The notes below the pieces were generated by a model that was not told where the DNA came from, did not search any database, and worked only from the letters and a program-made list of their open reading frames with translations. A program made the position numbers and the translations under genes. From Neocallimastix lanati (nom. inval.) (lineage: Eukaryota > Neocallimastigomycota > Neocallimastigomycetes > Neocallimastigales > Neocallimastigaceae), in assembly GCA_016946835.1 (NCBI GenBank), contig JACVTC010000331.1:1-44254 (forward strand): a stretch of 44,254 bases of DNA, written 5' to 3'. Positions 35,103 to 44,254 of this stretch are shown in pieces. Position 1 is the stretch's first letter. Each line of letters begins with the position of its first letter.

Positions 35103-35174
35103 TGCCTATTGACGGAATCGAACCACCGACCTTCGCTTTACAAGAGCGACGCTCTACCACTAAGCCAAACAGGC
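35103..35174 (-). tRNA. tRNA-Thr (anticodon UGU)
   Basis: The minus strand folds as a complete 72-base cloverleaf with no intron. The acceptor stem is GCCTGTT/AATAGGC with discriminator A; the D arm is GCTTAGTGGTAGAGC; the anticodon stem-loop is TCGCT-CTTGTAA-AGCGA with anticodon TGT; the T arm is GGTGG-TTCGATT-CCGTC. The D and T arms supply the Pol III A and B boxes. A run of eight T lies about 22-30 bases downstream on the minus strand (35073-35080). CCA is not encoded. A retrotransposon LTR begins 16 bases from the 5' end. Confidence 0.97.
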
Positions 35175-35189
35175 ATTTGCTTGGTCAAT

Positions 35190-35405
35190 TGATACGATAC
35201 CACTATAAAAATAAGATTTAGGTAAGAAATTTAGGTTAGAAATATTGTATAAATATTATTGGTTATAATAATTAAAATAATTTATATATAGTTAATTCAA
35301 ATAATTATTTTTAAAAGCATGGTTAATTCTTTTGTCATAATTAAAATAGATAAATTATATTATTAATGATTCTATTATTATGATAATAAATTAATTCATC
35401 ATTAT
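35190..35405 (+). mobile_element. Truncated LTR (subfamily B) beside the tRNA gene
   Basis: It starts TGATACGATACCAC and is identical by eye over 216 bases to 40020-40235; both copies are preceded by CAAT. It then breaks off and passes directly into pol coding sequence, missing the rest of the LTR, the primer-binding site, gag and protease. Its start lies 16 bases upstream of the tRNA 5' end. Confidence 0.85.
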
Positions 35406-38084
35406 ATATTAGCTTTAAAAACCGACGAATTGGGAAAATCAAAGTTATTCCCACATAAAATAAATTTATTACCTGGGTCAAGACCCATAAAACAAAGAGC
35501 CTATCGATTAACCAAAAATCAAACCATAGCTTTAAAGAAAATATTGAAGAAACTAATTAGAGACTGGCTTATCGAACCATCCTCTTCCCAATGGTCTTCA
35601 CCTATTGTTTTAGTCCCAAAAAAGAATAAAGATTGGAGGCTATGTGTAGATTATCGGAAATTAAATGATTTAACTATAAAAGATTCGTATGCTTTACCTC
35701 TTATTGACGATATTCTATCATTAGCTGGTGATAACATAAAAATTCTATCCACTATTGATTTGTACTCTGGATATCACCAGATTCCCATGGATACAGCCGA
35801 TAAGGATAAAACCGCTTTTACAACTATGTTTGGCAACTACAACTTCCGTGTAATGCCCTTTGGACTTTGCAATGCCCCCGCCACTTTTCAAAGAGAGATG
35901 AATCGTATCTTCTTCGATTTAATAGGAGACTGCATGTTCGTGTATATTGATGATCTAATTATATTTTCAAAGTCTTTAGATGAACATATTTGTCACTTAC
36001 ATAAGGTATTTACAATTTTACAAGAAAATGAATTAAAAATAAATTTAGAAAAATGTTCTTTCTTTAAAACTGAAGTCAAAATCTTAGGGCATTTGCTTTC
36101 GACAAAAGGATTATCTCCTTTAAATGACAAGGTAAAGGTTATATCACAATGGCTACCTCCGAAGAATTTGAAACAGGTAAGGTCGTTTTTAGGAGCAGTT
36201 TCGTATTATAGAAAATTTATTAAAAATTTCGCCATGATTGCAAAGCCTTTATATCAACTATTGAAGAAAGACGCACCTTTTTGTTGGACTGAAGATTGCA
36301 CTAATTCATTTCATTTATTAAAGAATAAGCTAATTGAAGCACCTATTTTAACAGCTCCTAATTATTCAAAACCGTTTATTATTAGAACTGACGCTTCTCG
36401 TGATGGTCTAGGAGGTGTATTGTTACAAAAGAACCAAGATGGTATAGAAGTCCCAATTTACTTTGAAAGTCGTACCTTATCCAACTCAGAACTTAACTAT
36501 AGCATAACAGACCTTGAAGGAAAAGCAGTTTATCACTGTGTTCAAAAGTTTAAACCATATATTTCTGGAAGCCCGTTTAATACAATGGTTTATACTGATC
36601 ATAAACCACTTGTATATATATTTGCTAAGAGAGAACCAACCAACAGCCGTCACTTGAAATGGATTACTGAACTCAGTATTTTAAATGTTCAAGTAGCATA
36701 TGAAGAAGGCAAAAATAATTTTGTTGCTGATGCACTATCAAGAATGGTAGCAGTTAATAATGATGATAATAATAATATTAATAATAATGATTTAATTATG
36801 AATAATATTTCTTCTTACAAACCTGCTTCGGATCAACCTGTAGAAACTATTAATATAATTACTACTAATAATAATTTACCTTCTAATGTTGTTGCGGATT
36901 CGGACTCTGATACTATTAACACATATATGAGAGAATTTATTAAAAAGAAAATTATTAATATAAATGGTATTGAGTATTATAAACAAGGTGGAAAGCTCAG
37001 AAGGATTATTAAAGATAAAACTGAACAAATAAAACTTATTAATGCAGCACATAACATAGGACATGAAGGAATTTATAAGACTTATTATCGTTTAATGAGA
37101 GACTATTACTGGATGAACATGAAACAAGATATAACTAACTTCATTAAATGTTGTCATAAGTGTCAAACTTGTCGACGACAACCACTTAACCACTACACTG
37201 AAAATATTGCGACACCACCAGGATATCCATTCTCCAGAGTTGGATTAGATCTGGTTGGGCCCCTTCCTCTCACCAAAAACGGAAATAAATATATAATTGT
37301 ACTTGTAGACTATTTTACAAAGTGGACTGAAGCTGAGCCACTTAAATCTACTGAATCCGAAGACGTTATTAGGTTTTTAAAGTCGGTGTTCTCGCGTCAT
37401 GGAATTCCTGAAGTTTTGGTTACGGATAATGGTCCACAATTCGTATCGGATAGGACAAAAGCATTTTTGGATTTGCATGATGTATATGTGCAATACATTG
37501 CAACATATCATCCTGCCTCAAACGGGGAGGTGGAAAACCGCAACCGTGAGATCTGTAAATACCTTAGACTACTGGGTGAGAACGATAAACAATGGGATGA
37601 AACACTATATAGCGCGTTATGGGCACTAAGAACGAGCAAAAGCGAAGTTACGAAACACAGTAGTTTCGAATTATTGTATGGCCGTAGAGATCTTCAGCCT
37701 TTTGAATTATCTTTGAATATAGACCGGAGAAACGAATTCGAAAACGAAGAAGAATATATATTAAGGAAGTTCATTACCCATGATAGATGGATCCGGGAAG
37801 CTATTAGAAACATTGAGACCGCGAATAAACTTTGGATGGACAGAAGAAAACAAATTAGACGTTTAAAGAGCAATTATAAACCTGGTGACTTGGTACTAGT
37901 GAAGGTGTTTAACAGAAGAAAACTCGACCCATTCTTTACAGGTCCTTTGAAGATTATAAAACAAGAATTAAACACTGTATCCGTTTGTGACCCAATTACA
38001 GGAGAAGTTGCTGATAGAAACATCCATTTGAAGAACATTATTCCATACTTCACGGAAATAAATATAGAAGATGATGAAGAATAA
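35406..38084 (+). CDS. pol: Ty3-type pol fragment: reverse transcriptase, RNase H, integrase
   Basis: The frame is uninterrupted but has no native start; it opens inside LTR sequence and the first in-frame ATG lies within the RT. Counting from the TTG at 35430: RT with D110 (STIDLYSGYHQ) and YIDD at 172-175; RNase H with D321 (RTDASRDG), E363, D390 (YTDHKPL) and D434 (VADALSR); a zinc finger H541-x3-H545...C575-x2-C578; integrase D607 (GLDLVGP), D666 (TDNGPQF) and E702, the D,D-35-E spacing; and a GPL motif near 839 typical of the GPY/F end domain. No chromodomain is seen. All catalytic residues are present, so it decayed little since its 5' part was lost. The decayed element at 9-13 kb is a relative. 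Without gag, protease, start codon or a matching 5' LTR it cannot move on its own. Confidence 0.93.
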   Translation: MLALKTDELGKSKLFPHKINLLPGSRPIKQRAYRLTKNQTIALKKILKKLIRDWLIEPSSSQWSSPIVLVPKKNKDWRLCVDYRKLNDLTIKDSYALPLIDDILSLAGDNIKILSTIDLYSGYHQIPMDTADKDKTAFTTMFGNYNFRVMPFGLCNAPATFQREMNRIFFDLIGDCMFVYIDDLIIFSKSLDEHICHLHKVFTILQENELKINLEKCSFFKTEVKILGHLLSTKGLSPLNDKVKVISQWLPPKNLKQVRSFLGAVSYYRKFIKNFAMIAKPLYQLLKKDAPFCWTEDCTNSFHLLKNKLIEAPILTAPNYSKPFIIRTDASRDGLGGVLLQKNQDGIEVPIYFESRTLSNSELNYSITDLEGKAVYHCVQKFKPYISGSPFNTMVYTDHKPLVYIFAKREPTNSRHLKWITELSILNVQVAYEEGKNNFVADALSRMVAVNNDDNNNINNNDLIMNNISSYKPASDQPVETINIITTNNNLPSNVVADSDSDTINTYMREFIKKKIININGIEYYKQGGKLRRIIKDKTEQIKLINAAHNIGHEGIYKTYYRLMRDYYWMNMKQDITNFIKCCHKCQTCRRQPLNHYTENIATPPGYPFSRVGLDLVGPLPLTKNGNKYIIVLVDYFTKWTEAEPLKSTESEDVIRFLKSVFSRHGIPEVLVTDNGPQFVSDRTKAFLDLHDVYVQYIATYHPASNGEVENRNREICKYLRLLGENDKQWDETLYSALWALRTSKSEVTKHSSFELLYGRRDLQPFELSLNIDRRNEFENEEEYILRKFITHDRWIREAIRNIETANKLWMDRRKQIRRLKSNYKPGDLVLVKVFNRRKLDPFFTGPLKIIKQELNTVSVCDPITGEVADRNIHLKNIIPYFTEINIEDDEE

Positions 38085-38176
38085 AATATATAACGTATAA
38101 ATATATATATATATTTTATATATCATTATTAATTAATTAATTAAAAAAAAAAAAAAAAAAAAAAAAAATAAAAAAA

Positions 38177-38228
<52 letters not shown>

Positions 38229-38248
38229 ATAATAATAATAATAATAAT

Positions 38249-38287
<39 letters not shown>

Positions 38288-39138
38288 GTAAATTGAATAG
38301 TAATAATCAATAATAGGATAGTATATATATAAATAAACAACAGTAATCATATACAATAAATAATAAAAATATTTAATGAATAAATAAGTATATAATAGTA
38401 TAATAAATAAATAAATAAATAGTATAATAACATATAGGATAATAGTAATAAGATATAAGAAAGGATAATATATATAATAGAACAAAATATATAAAACAAT
38501 ATATATAATAGATAATAAAATAAATGATATATAGTATAAACAAATTTATATAGGACTTAGGTAATATAATAAGAGATAGATAATAAAATAAATGATATAT
38601 AGTATAAACAAATTTATATAGGACTTAGGTAATATAATATGAGATAGATAATAAAATAAATGATATATAGTATAATAGTATAATATAATTTATTACGACA
38701 CTTTATGAATAACAAAGATATAATATATATACATAGAAAAATAATTTAAAAATAATTTATTTTGGAAAATAAATAATATCATAATAATAATGATAAATAA
38801 TATTATTAATATTAATAATTGAGAAGATATATATATACTTAACACTCTAATAATAGTTAAACCACAATACAAGATTCAATTATTTTCTTTTATTATTATT
38901 TATATATTTTATTTTAAATGACAACGCAAATAAATCACATTATGAATGACACGTTAAGATATAAACAATATACATAAGAAAATTATAAATACATCTATAT
39001 AAATATTTAGAATAATAATAAATTAATAATTCAATTTTAAATTTCAAAATTTAAATTTCAAAATCTCATTTCAATTTCAATTTCAAAGTTAAGTTAAAAT
39101 TATTCAATATATATAACAAAAATAAAATAATGACTTAC

Positions 39139-39200
<62 letters not shown>

Positions 39201-39228
39201 TTTATATTTTGTAAACCAGTATAAATTT

Positions 39229-39283
<55 letters not shown>

Positions 39284-39370
39284 TTATATATCTTATAAAT
39301 CATTATAAATTTAAAAAAAAAAAAAAAAAAAAAAATTATATAAATTGTATCTAAATACCCAAGTAATAGA
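38085..39370. other. Long 3' region of the element: A-runs and a 63-bp repeat
   Basis: Between the pol stop and the polypurine tract are A-runs up to about 50 long (38140-38280, 39139-39335). A ~63-base unit containing AGTATAAACAAATTTATATA and GGACTTAGGTAATATAAT occurs twice plus a partial copy at about 38510-38675. No coding frame. Whether the spacer belongs to the element or grew later is unclear. Confidence 0.6.
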
Positions 39371-39407
39371 CTTCAAGGGACGAAGTCAAGACTAAGTGGG
39401 GGCGTTT
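39371..39407 (+). other. Polypurine tract region before the 3' LTR
   Basis: CTTCAAGGGACGAAGTCAAG followed by ACTAAGTGGGGGCG ends just before the LTR. A G-rich tract at this place, preceded by a GGACGAAGT-type motif, is typical of Ty3 elements, where it primes plus-strand DNA. It marks the next unit as a 3' LTR. Confidence 0.7.
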
Positions 39408-40015
39408 TGATACAATACAGCTAGAAATACGCAAAAAAATTAACAAAGAGAAAATCTTATAATAATATAGTGAAAAATAATTACAATATATAATATACTA
39501 AATCATTATATAAATAGATTAAAAATTAATTAGACAGCCAATAATATTCAAGATAAAATTAATTAATAAATTTAAAAGAAGAGAATGAAATAAAAGTTAA
39601 AGAGAGAGTTTTTCTTGTTGTTTTAAAAATTCTAATTGAGTAAAATAATAGTTTTAGAGAACTTATAGTTTAGTTTAAATAATTAAGTAATTACTTATAG
39701 TTAAAGGATAAGAGTTGAATCCTACAATTATAAGTAAAATTATTATTAAGATATTAATATAAATTGAATTATTAGAAATAGTTAATAATTATTATATTCA
39801 GAGGAATTTAAAATATAATTGTAATAATTTATGTAAAATTAAATAAATAAATAAAAACAAGATTTAAAAGGAAATAAATAAATTTTATTATTTGTGTAAA
39901 TTATTATTTATTATCTTTGAGTTGGAATATATTATTTTATAAATTCCCTATTTGCTCGACCTCGTTATAATTAAATAAATAAAAATTTTGATACTTTATT
40001 ACTTATATTGTATCA
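39408..40015 (+). mobile_element. 3' LTR of the pol element (subfamily A)
   Basis: 608 bases with a perfect 9-base terminal inverted repeat, TGATACAAT...ATTGTATCA. It follows the polypurine tract. Its sequence after the first bases differs from the LTR fragment at 35190, so the two ends of this element do not match. Near its 3' end ATTCCCTATTTGCTCGACC parallels ATTCCCTAGAGAAACGACC in the next LTR. It is followed by CAAT, which also precedes the LTR at 35190: a probable 4-bp target duplication. Confidence 0.85.
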
Positions 40016-40019
40016 CAAT

Positions 40020-40677
40020 TGATACGATACCACTATAAAAATAAGATTTAGGTAAGAAATTTAGGTTAGAAATATTGTATAAATATTATTGGTTATAATA
40101 ATTAAAATAATTTATATATAGTTAATTCAAATAATTATTTTTAAAAGCATGGTTAATTCTTTTGTCATAATTAAAATAGATAAATTATATTATTAATGAT
40201 TCTATTATTATGATAATAAATTAATTCATCATTATTATTAATAAGTTTTATTTTATATTTTAAATATTATTTTGAGAATTATATAGTTTTAGGAATTATA
40301 TTATAAATATTGATAATTATATTTTATTCAGGAAATATATTTTAAATATTAATAGTTAAATATATTTAATAATGAAATTGTATTTTTAAATAAAGTTATT
40401 AGGAAATTAATAGTTAAAGAGATATGTTTAATAAAAATATAATATTAATTAATTATTTTAACAATTATATAAAATTAAGAGAATGTAATAATAAATTATT
40501 ATGTATGTAAAAATAAAATTATAAAAATAAATAAAGAACAAAAAATTATTATAAAACATTATTATTATAAATTATTTTCTTATATTTATTAGAATATATT
40601 ATTGTGTCATAATTCCCTAGAGAAACGACCAAATAAATAAATAACTAGATATGGAATATTTTAAATGTTCTGTATCA
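40020..40677 (+). mobile_element. LTR (subfamily B), probably solo
   Basis: It starts TGATACGATACC and probably ends TTCTGTATCA, about 658 bases. The first 216 bases are identical to 35190-35405. The 3' end is inferred from the GTATCA terminus and similarity of the preceding ATTCCCTAGAGAAACGACC to the other LTRs. No primer-binding site follows, so no internal region is attached on the right. Confidence 0.7.
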
Positions 40678-41817
40678 TATTGATAAAGAATGAAAATTAA
40701 AATTAAAAATAATTATAAAACGGAATTTAAAAATAATAAATAATTAAATTATAATAAAGTAATTAATTTTTAGATTATAAACATTTAAATTATAAAAATA
40801 TTAAATATTTAAATAATACACAATTAATAATAATTAGATTAAAATAATATAAAATAAACAATAATTGTTTATTTAATTGTTTATTATTAATAGTTAATTT
40901 ATTATTTATAAACAGAGTATAAATATAAAAATTAATATAAATAGAAATAAAAATTAATAGTTTTAAAAATTGTTCCTAATTAGCCATTATAAAAATTAGA
41001 TAATATTAATAATAATATTTTAAAATGATTATTTTTAATAAATGATAATTTTAATAAAACAAATTGTATTAATGAATCAATAACTAATTGATTTAATTAT
41101 TTTAAGTAACTTAATAAAATATTAAAATAAAATTAAAATTACTTTTATCTTTTTTTTATTAACTAGTATATCTAGTTATATTTGAACATGAGAATAAAGA
41201 CTTTTAGTAAGAAATTACTAAATTAACTTTATTTTCAATCTGTTTCAATATGATAAATAATGAAATTTATAAATATAAATTTCATATTATATTAAAAAAA
41301 ATATATATATATATATAATTAATATCACGGTACAAATTTTATAAAGTTTAATAATAAACAATTAATAAATTAATAAAAATAAAAATATATTAAATAATAT
41401 TTTAATAATAAAAAAAATAAAATAAACAATAAACAGAAATAATAATTTTTAAAATATTATTAATTGTAAATACTTATAACATGTAAACAAATTTTAAAAT
41501 GTATAATTTATTAAATTAATATAAATAGTTCTTAATTTTATTTATTTTAATAATCAGGTTTTTATATAGTTTTTACTCATTTTAATCAAAAACTAAATAT
41601 TAATAATAATATTAAATAATTAAAATAATAATTTAAATAATAAAATTAAAAGATGTATATAAAATAATTTATAAAATAAATAAAATATATATTAATAAAA
41701 CATATTTTTAAAATCTTAATCACAAAAACAACTTTTTTTAAATTTAATTATTGATATTGGTTATGTCACTTTCTGAGTCTATTCAGAATTAAGATATAAA
41801 CCATAAAATATCAAATA
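40678..41817. other. AT-rich stretch without a recognised gene
   Basis: No open frame, tRNA or clear element end. It may hold eroded LTR-type sequence. Confidence 0.5.
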
Positions 41818-43211
41818 TGATACGGGGTGTCACTAAATACCTTGTATTTCCTATTAAATACTCTTAATAATAATAAAATAAAATTATTATTAAATATTCT
41901 TATTAAAATCTTTTATTAATATCAAATATAATAAAAATTATTATTAAATATCCTTATAAATTTCTTTTATTAATATTAAATATAATAAAAATTATTATTA
42001 AATATTCTTATAAATTTCTTTTATTAATATTAAATATAATAAAAATTATTATTAAAATATTCTTATAAATTTCTTTTATTAATATTAAATATAATAAAAA
42101 TTATTATTAAATATTCTTATTAAAATCTTTTATAATAAAAATTATTATTAAATATTCTTATAAAATTCTTTTATTAATATTAAATATAATAAAAATTATT
42201 ATTAAATATTCTTATAAAATTCTTTTATTAATATTAAATATAATAAAAATTATTATTAAATATTCTTATTAAAATCTTTTATTAATATCAAATATAATAA
42301 AAATTATTATTAAATATTCTTATTAAAATCTTTTATTAATATCAAATATAATAAAAATTATTAAATATTCTAATAAAAGCCTTTTATAATAAAAATTATT
42401 ATTAAATATTCTTATAAATTTTAAATTTCTTTTATTAATATTAAATATAATAAAAATTATTATTAAATATTCTAATAAAAATATTTTATTAATATTAAAT
42501 ATAATAAAAATTATTACTAAATATTCTTATTAAAAATTATATAATATTTAAATCATTACTAATTCTTATTTTTATATTAAGAATAATAAAAACCTATTTC
42601 AATAAATATTTGATGTAAAATACAGAATTATAAGTTTCTGTATAATATTTTCTAAAACCTTTGAAATAAACTAAAAATAAAACAAAAAATTAAAAATAAA
42701 TTAAATCTTTATTAAAATAAAAATGAACTAAAATACAGAAGAATTCCAATAATAAAAATGAACTAAAATACAGAAAATATCAATTCTGTATAATTCTCTC
42801 TCTGAATAACAATATCAAGAAGAAGCTACCGCCCGAAATGCCCTTCGTGATACAAGCTCCAAATTAATTTTTTATATTTTAATTTAATAAATGTTATTTT
42901 TTTTTTTAAAAAATAATTTAAAATAATAGTTAAAAATTAAAATAAAATAGTTATAATAGTTTTTTTTTTTATAAAGAATATATTAATAATAAATAAAATG
43001 TATTAAAATAAATGTATAAAAAGAAGAATAAATTTCTTTCTTTTTAATACTTGGGAACAAATAATTTTAATTTTAAATTTAAATAAAGAATATTTTAAAA
43101 TTTAATTTTTTTTTTTTTTTTCTTGTTTCCAAACTTATTTTTATAGTTATGTGTTAATATTTATTTTTTTTTGTTTTGAATATCTTAGTGTTTCAATCCC
43201 AGCCCGTATCA
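41818..43211 (+). mobile_element. LTR-like unit with 9-bp terminal inverted repeats (subfamily C)
   Basis: It begins TGATACGGG and ends CCCGTATCA, a perfect inverted repeat sharing the TGATAC/GTATCA core with the other LTRs. The opening TGATACGGGGTGTCACTAAA resembles the LTR at 14548. At about 1394 bases it is more than twice as long as the others, mainly because of an internal tandem array. There is no primer-binding site on its right, no polypurine tract on its left and no clear target duplication, so it is probably an old solo LTR. Confidence 0.6.
41855..42535. repeat. Tandem repeat of about 55 bp inside the LTR-like unit
   Basis: About a dozen units of AAAAATTATTATTAAATATT, CTTATAAATTTCTTTTATTA and ATATTAAATATAAT, with variants (TTAAAATCTTTTATTAATATC and shortened forms). 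It lies wholly within the unit bounded by the TGATACGGG repeats. Confidence 0.9.
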
Positions 43212-44254
43212 AAGATGATAAATAACAAAATTATTAAATTAAAATAAATAATAAAAAACAAATTCTTGTCTAACTTAACCCAAAAATTAATCCATTCTAA
43301 AAAAAATTAAATCCATATTTAAGAAAAATTAATTAAATAAAAATAATTAAAATAAAATAATAATAAATTAATTAATCATTAATAAATTTAATTAAAAACT
43401 AAAATAAATTAATAAATGATATTTTTCTAAAACTCCAAATAAACAAAATAATAAACAAATTTAATAAATTATAAATAACAAATAAACAAACTTATAAACA
43501 TCGCAAAATTAAAATTAAATAGTTAAATAATTTTTTAAGTTACTTTTATTTAAAATAATGATTATTTTATTTATTTTATAACTCAACTTTTATAAACAAA
43601 TTGTAATTAAAATAACATTTTAAAACTCATCTTTATCAACATTTTAATTGTAAATATTGTTTAATTTAATAATAAATTATTCTTTATTTCTCTTTTATTA
43701 ATTTTATTATTTTTAATGTAAATAGTTTAAAATCAAAGAAAAATATAAAAACATGTAAATATTTCTTATAAATTATTCTTTATTATTAATTAGTTAATAA
43801 ATTATTATAAATATTTTATTAGTTTTAATAATCAAAAAGTATGATTATTAATTATTTAATAAATTATTATAGATATTTTATTAGTTTTTAATAATCAATT
43901 TTTATGATTATTAATTATTTTTGATAAATTATTATATATTTTATTAGTTATTAATAATCAATTTTATTATTAAAATTTAAAATAAATTAGTATAAATAAT
44001 AAATATTTCATTTATTATTTTATTAGTTTTAACAATTATTTTATTAATTTAAACAAATTAATTATTAAATAAATAAAGATTAATATTAAAATAAAAATAA
44101 ATTTTTTAATAAAACATTTTTGTGTTTAATAATAAAACATATTATTTTTTTTAAATTTCTTAAATCAATTTTATTCAGTATTATCCTTTTATTCACTTCT
44201 ACAAAATTTAATTTTTGTAGATTAAGAATATTAGGTATAAATCAAAAGATTGTG
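43212..44254. repeat. AT-rich right end with a ~70-bp tandem repeat
   Basis: Near 43790-43975 a unit with AAATTATTATAAATATTTTA, TTAGTTTTAATAATCAA and TATGATTATTAATTATTT occurs about three times. No gene found. Confidence 0.6.

Noticed and set aside
39130-39354. 74-codon lysine-rich frame
   Set aside because: Translation of A-runs within the 3' region of the retroelement.
41818-43211. A complete retrotransposon between the TGATACGGG repeats
   Set aside because: No gag or pol frame lies between them; the interior is tandem repeat, so a solo LTR-like unit fits better.

Overview
The window is extremely AT-rich eukaryotic DNA, full of homopolymer runs, (ATT)n/(TTTA)n microsatellites and asparagine-rich coding tracts. 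It carries families that I associate with anaerobic gut fungi (Neocallimastigomycota): AAA-ATPase-like/DUF1703 PD-(D/E)XK proteins, an Rpn/PDDEXK_2 nuclease, Ty3-type LTR retrotransposons and a MULE transposase. That assignment is an inference from gene content. A dictyostelid-like AT-rich genome is the main alternative. Few genes look functional; most of the window is repeats and decayed mobile elements.

Layout. 1-3.1 kb: decayed coding fragments, including a possible RNA-polymerase second-subunit motif and a broken cysteine-rich membrane-protein gene on the minus strand. 3.3-7.2 kb: an intact minus-strand gene of 1317 codons made of two tandem AAA-ATPase/DUF1703 modules, the first degenerate at its key residues and the second intact. 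8.0-8.9 kb: microsatellite, a palindromic tandem repeat and a block repeated in inverted orientation near 34 kb. 9.2-12.9 kb: decayed Ty3 element. 14.5-16.2 kb: an LTR, primer-binding site and broken gag. 16.5-17.8 kb: MULE transposase remnant. 19.65-21.09 kb: intact Rpn-family nuclease with an AT-hook-like insertion and a TATA box.

23.5-28.3 kb: a satellite array of about 36 copies of a ~135-bp unit. 29.05-33.03 kb: a second, frameshifted copy of the dual-module gene in the same orientation; a 1285-bp tract at its 3' end reads as identical to the first copy while the 5' half has diverged, which points to recent gene conversion. 34.7-34.85 kb: a GC-rich structured block with Pol III-like signals. 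35.1 kb: a tRNA-Thr(UGU) gene on the minus strand.

35.19-43.2 kb: a cluster of Ty3-type sequences. An LTR starts 16 bp from the tRNA 5' end, the spacing known for Ty3 integration. It runs directly into an open RT-RNaseH-integrase frame that lacks gag, protease and a start codon. The 3' LTR of that element belongs to a different subfamily, and is followed after a 4-bp CAAT by a second LTR identical over 216 bp to the one beside the tRNA. A 1.39-kb LTR-like unit with internal tandem repeats lies further right. The LTRs share TGATAC...GTATCA ends. The functional candidates are therefore the two PD-(D/E)XK genes, the tRNA and possibly the GC-rich RNA gene, sitting in a repeat-driven region.
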